5,483 nucleotides of DNA, taken from assembly GCA_016929775.1 (NCBI GenBank), contig JAFGIE010000277.1, positions 1 to 5,483 of the forward strand, read 5' to 3'. Made by a program: the position numbers and the translations under genes. Positions 4,938 through 5,483 of this stretch are shown here, in pieces (the first letter of the stretch is position 1; each line of letters begins with the position of its first letter). Below the pieces are notes generated by a model. That model ran no database searches, was not told where the DNA came from, and saw nothing but the letters and a program-made list of their open reading frames with translations. The DNA comes from Anaerolineae bacterium. GTDB taxonomy: Bacteria > Chloroflexota > Anaerolineae > JAFGEY01.

Positions 4938-5483
4938 TCCTCCTCCAACCACTCAACCAACTCGCTGTGCGCCCCCGGCACGTTCGCGGCGCCGCCGAGC
5001 CATTCGAGGACGGCGTCGCGCGCGACGTGGGTCGGCTTGGTAGAGAGCAGCGCCGCATACGAGGAGTAAGGCCACTCACTCAGCTGATCGACAAAGCCGT
5101 GCCGCACCGGGTTCTGGTGAATGTAGACCACGAGCCGCCGCAGGTACGCCTCCGAAGTAACAGGAATGCGCTGAAAGGGACGCTGAAAGAGCGCGCCGCT
5201 GCGACCATGCGCCTTGTTGAAGGCCTTGGTGTAGGCGTTGAAGAGATTGGAGAATGCCTGGCTTGGTGACCGGACACGCTTTCCCGAACCGGTCAGCCCT
5301 TGCTCCCTCGTGCGCAGCAAGAGATGAAAGTGGTTAGGCATCAGGCAATAGGCGTACGTCTCCGCGACCGGCTCGATGTGGTGGGCGTATAGGCGCAGGA
5401 AATAGCGATAGTTTTCGTCGCAGCGGAACAGATTCTCCCGGTTGTTGCCCCGGTTGTAGATGTGATAATAGGTCTCCCAGGCA
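4928..5483 (-). CDS. REP-associated tyrosine transposase (RAYT; Y1/HUH family), 5' end outside the window
   Basis: 184 residues are visible, beginning inside the gene with AWETYYHIYNRGNNRENLFR, a characteristic RAYT N-terminal block. Probably only 10-20 residues are missing. The HUH metal-binding motif is H51-F-H53 in CLMPNHFHLLL (visible numbering), and the likely catalytic tyrosine is Y84 in NAYTKAFNKAHGRSG. IHQNPVRHGFVD and WPYSSYAALL follow, both typical of the family. An internal ATG at 5341 would remove the N-terminal block, and the frame is open to the window edge, so that is not the start. Such enzymes bind, cleave and rejoin single-stranded REP palindromes and are usually single-copy and domesticated rather than self-mobile. 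Residues 61-72 (QGLTGSGKRVRS) are a decayed palindrome copy in the variable loop between the HUH and Tyr blocks. The stop codon is supplied by palindrome C. The helicase starts 61 nt downstream and may be co-transcribed. Confidence 0.92.
   Translation of the reverse strand, partial: AWETYYHIYNRGNNRENLFRCDENYRYFLRLYAHHIEPVAETYAYCLMPNHFHLLLRTREQGLTGSGKRVRSPSQAFSNLFNAYTKAFNKAHGRSGALFQRPFQRIPVTSEAYLRRLVVYIHQNPVRHGFVDQLSEWPYSSYAALLSTKPTHVARDAVLEWLGGAANVPGAHSELVEWLEEDKT
5267..5302 (-). repeat. Decayed REP-like palindrome, copy D (inside the RAYT gene)
   Basis: The 34-nt core matches copy A at 26 positions, including the GGGA loop, and the conserved CA sits at 5302-5301. The full stem has decayed, but TGACCGG and CCGGTCA (plus 5267-5273 and 5289-5295) still form a perfect 7-bp inverted repeat. 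The same A-to-C change appears in both arms. It is read in the same phase as copies A and B and encodes QGLTGSGKRVRS in the transposase. It is either an old insertion or a GC-rich subfamily. Confidence 0.7.

Noticed and set aside
4867..5079. N-terminal extension of the helicase to 5079
   Set aside because: These 71 codons overlap the transposase and palindrome C, are Arg/Ser/Pro-rich and lack a domain. The ATG at 4866 has a Shine-Dalgarno and starts the PLD domain.

Overview
The window is GC-rich bacterial DNA with every supported gene on the minus strand, so the genes read from high to low coordinates. The base composition, a PLD-SNF2 helicase, an IS200-like REP-associated transposase and interspersed AGACCTGACAGGTTT palindromes together suggest an uncultured or environmental bacterium. 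From memory of similar repeats I lean towards Chloroflexota, but nothing here proves the phylum.

Layout in transcription order: (1) 5483-4928 is the 3' part of a REP-associated tyrosine transposase (RAYT, Y1/HUH family), cut by the window edge. (2) 4927-4867 is a short junction holding a perfect palindromic REP-like hairpin, whose first arm supplies the RAYT stop codon, plus a half-copy and the helicase Shine-Dalgarno. (3) 4866-1480 is a 1128-residue protein with an N-terminal phospholipase D (HKD) domain and a complete SNF2-type helicase. Its coding sequence contains two further perfect copies of the palindrome, both in frame. (4) 1479-1348 is a 132-nt spacer with a small hairpin before a good Shine-Dalgarno. 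(5) 1347-160 is a 395-residue HARE-HTH / Mrr_N / Mrr_cat restriction endonuclease. (6) 159-58 is an intergenic region with a recognisable promoter, and (7) 57-1 is the first 19 codons of a probable membrane or secreted protein. I found no convincing plus-strand gene, no RNA gene and no CRISPR.

Two stories overlap here. The first is a putative DNA-defence pair: a helicase that carries its own nuclease-type domain, followed by a modification-dependent type of endonuclease, with no methyltransferase visible. The second is a RAYT with its likely palindromic substrates. One copy lies at the gene's 3' end, one decayed copy lies inside its own coding sequence, and two copies lie inside the neighbouring helicase. 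With a conserved 5' CA the unit is 36 nt, exactly 12 codons. All three coding copies are read in the same phase and give Gln-(Asp/Gly)-Leu-Thr-Gly-x-x-Lys-x-Val-Arg-Ser. This looks like palindromic elements tolerated as peptide inserts in surface loops.
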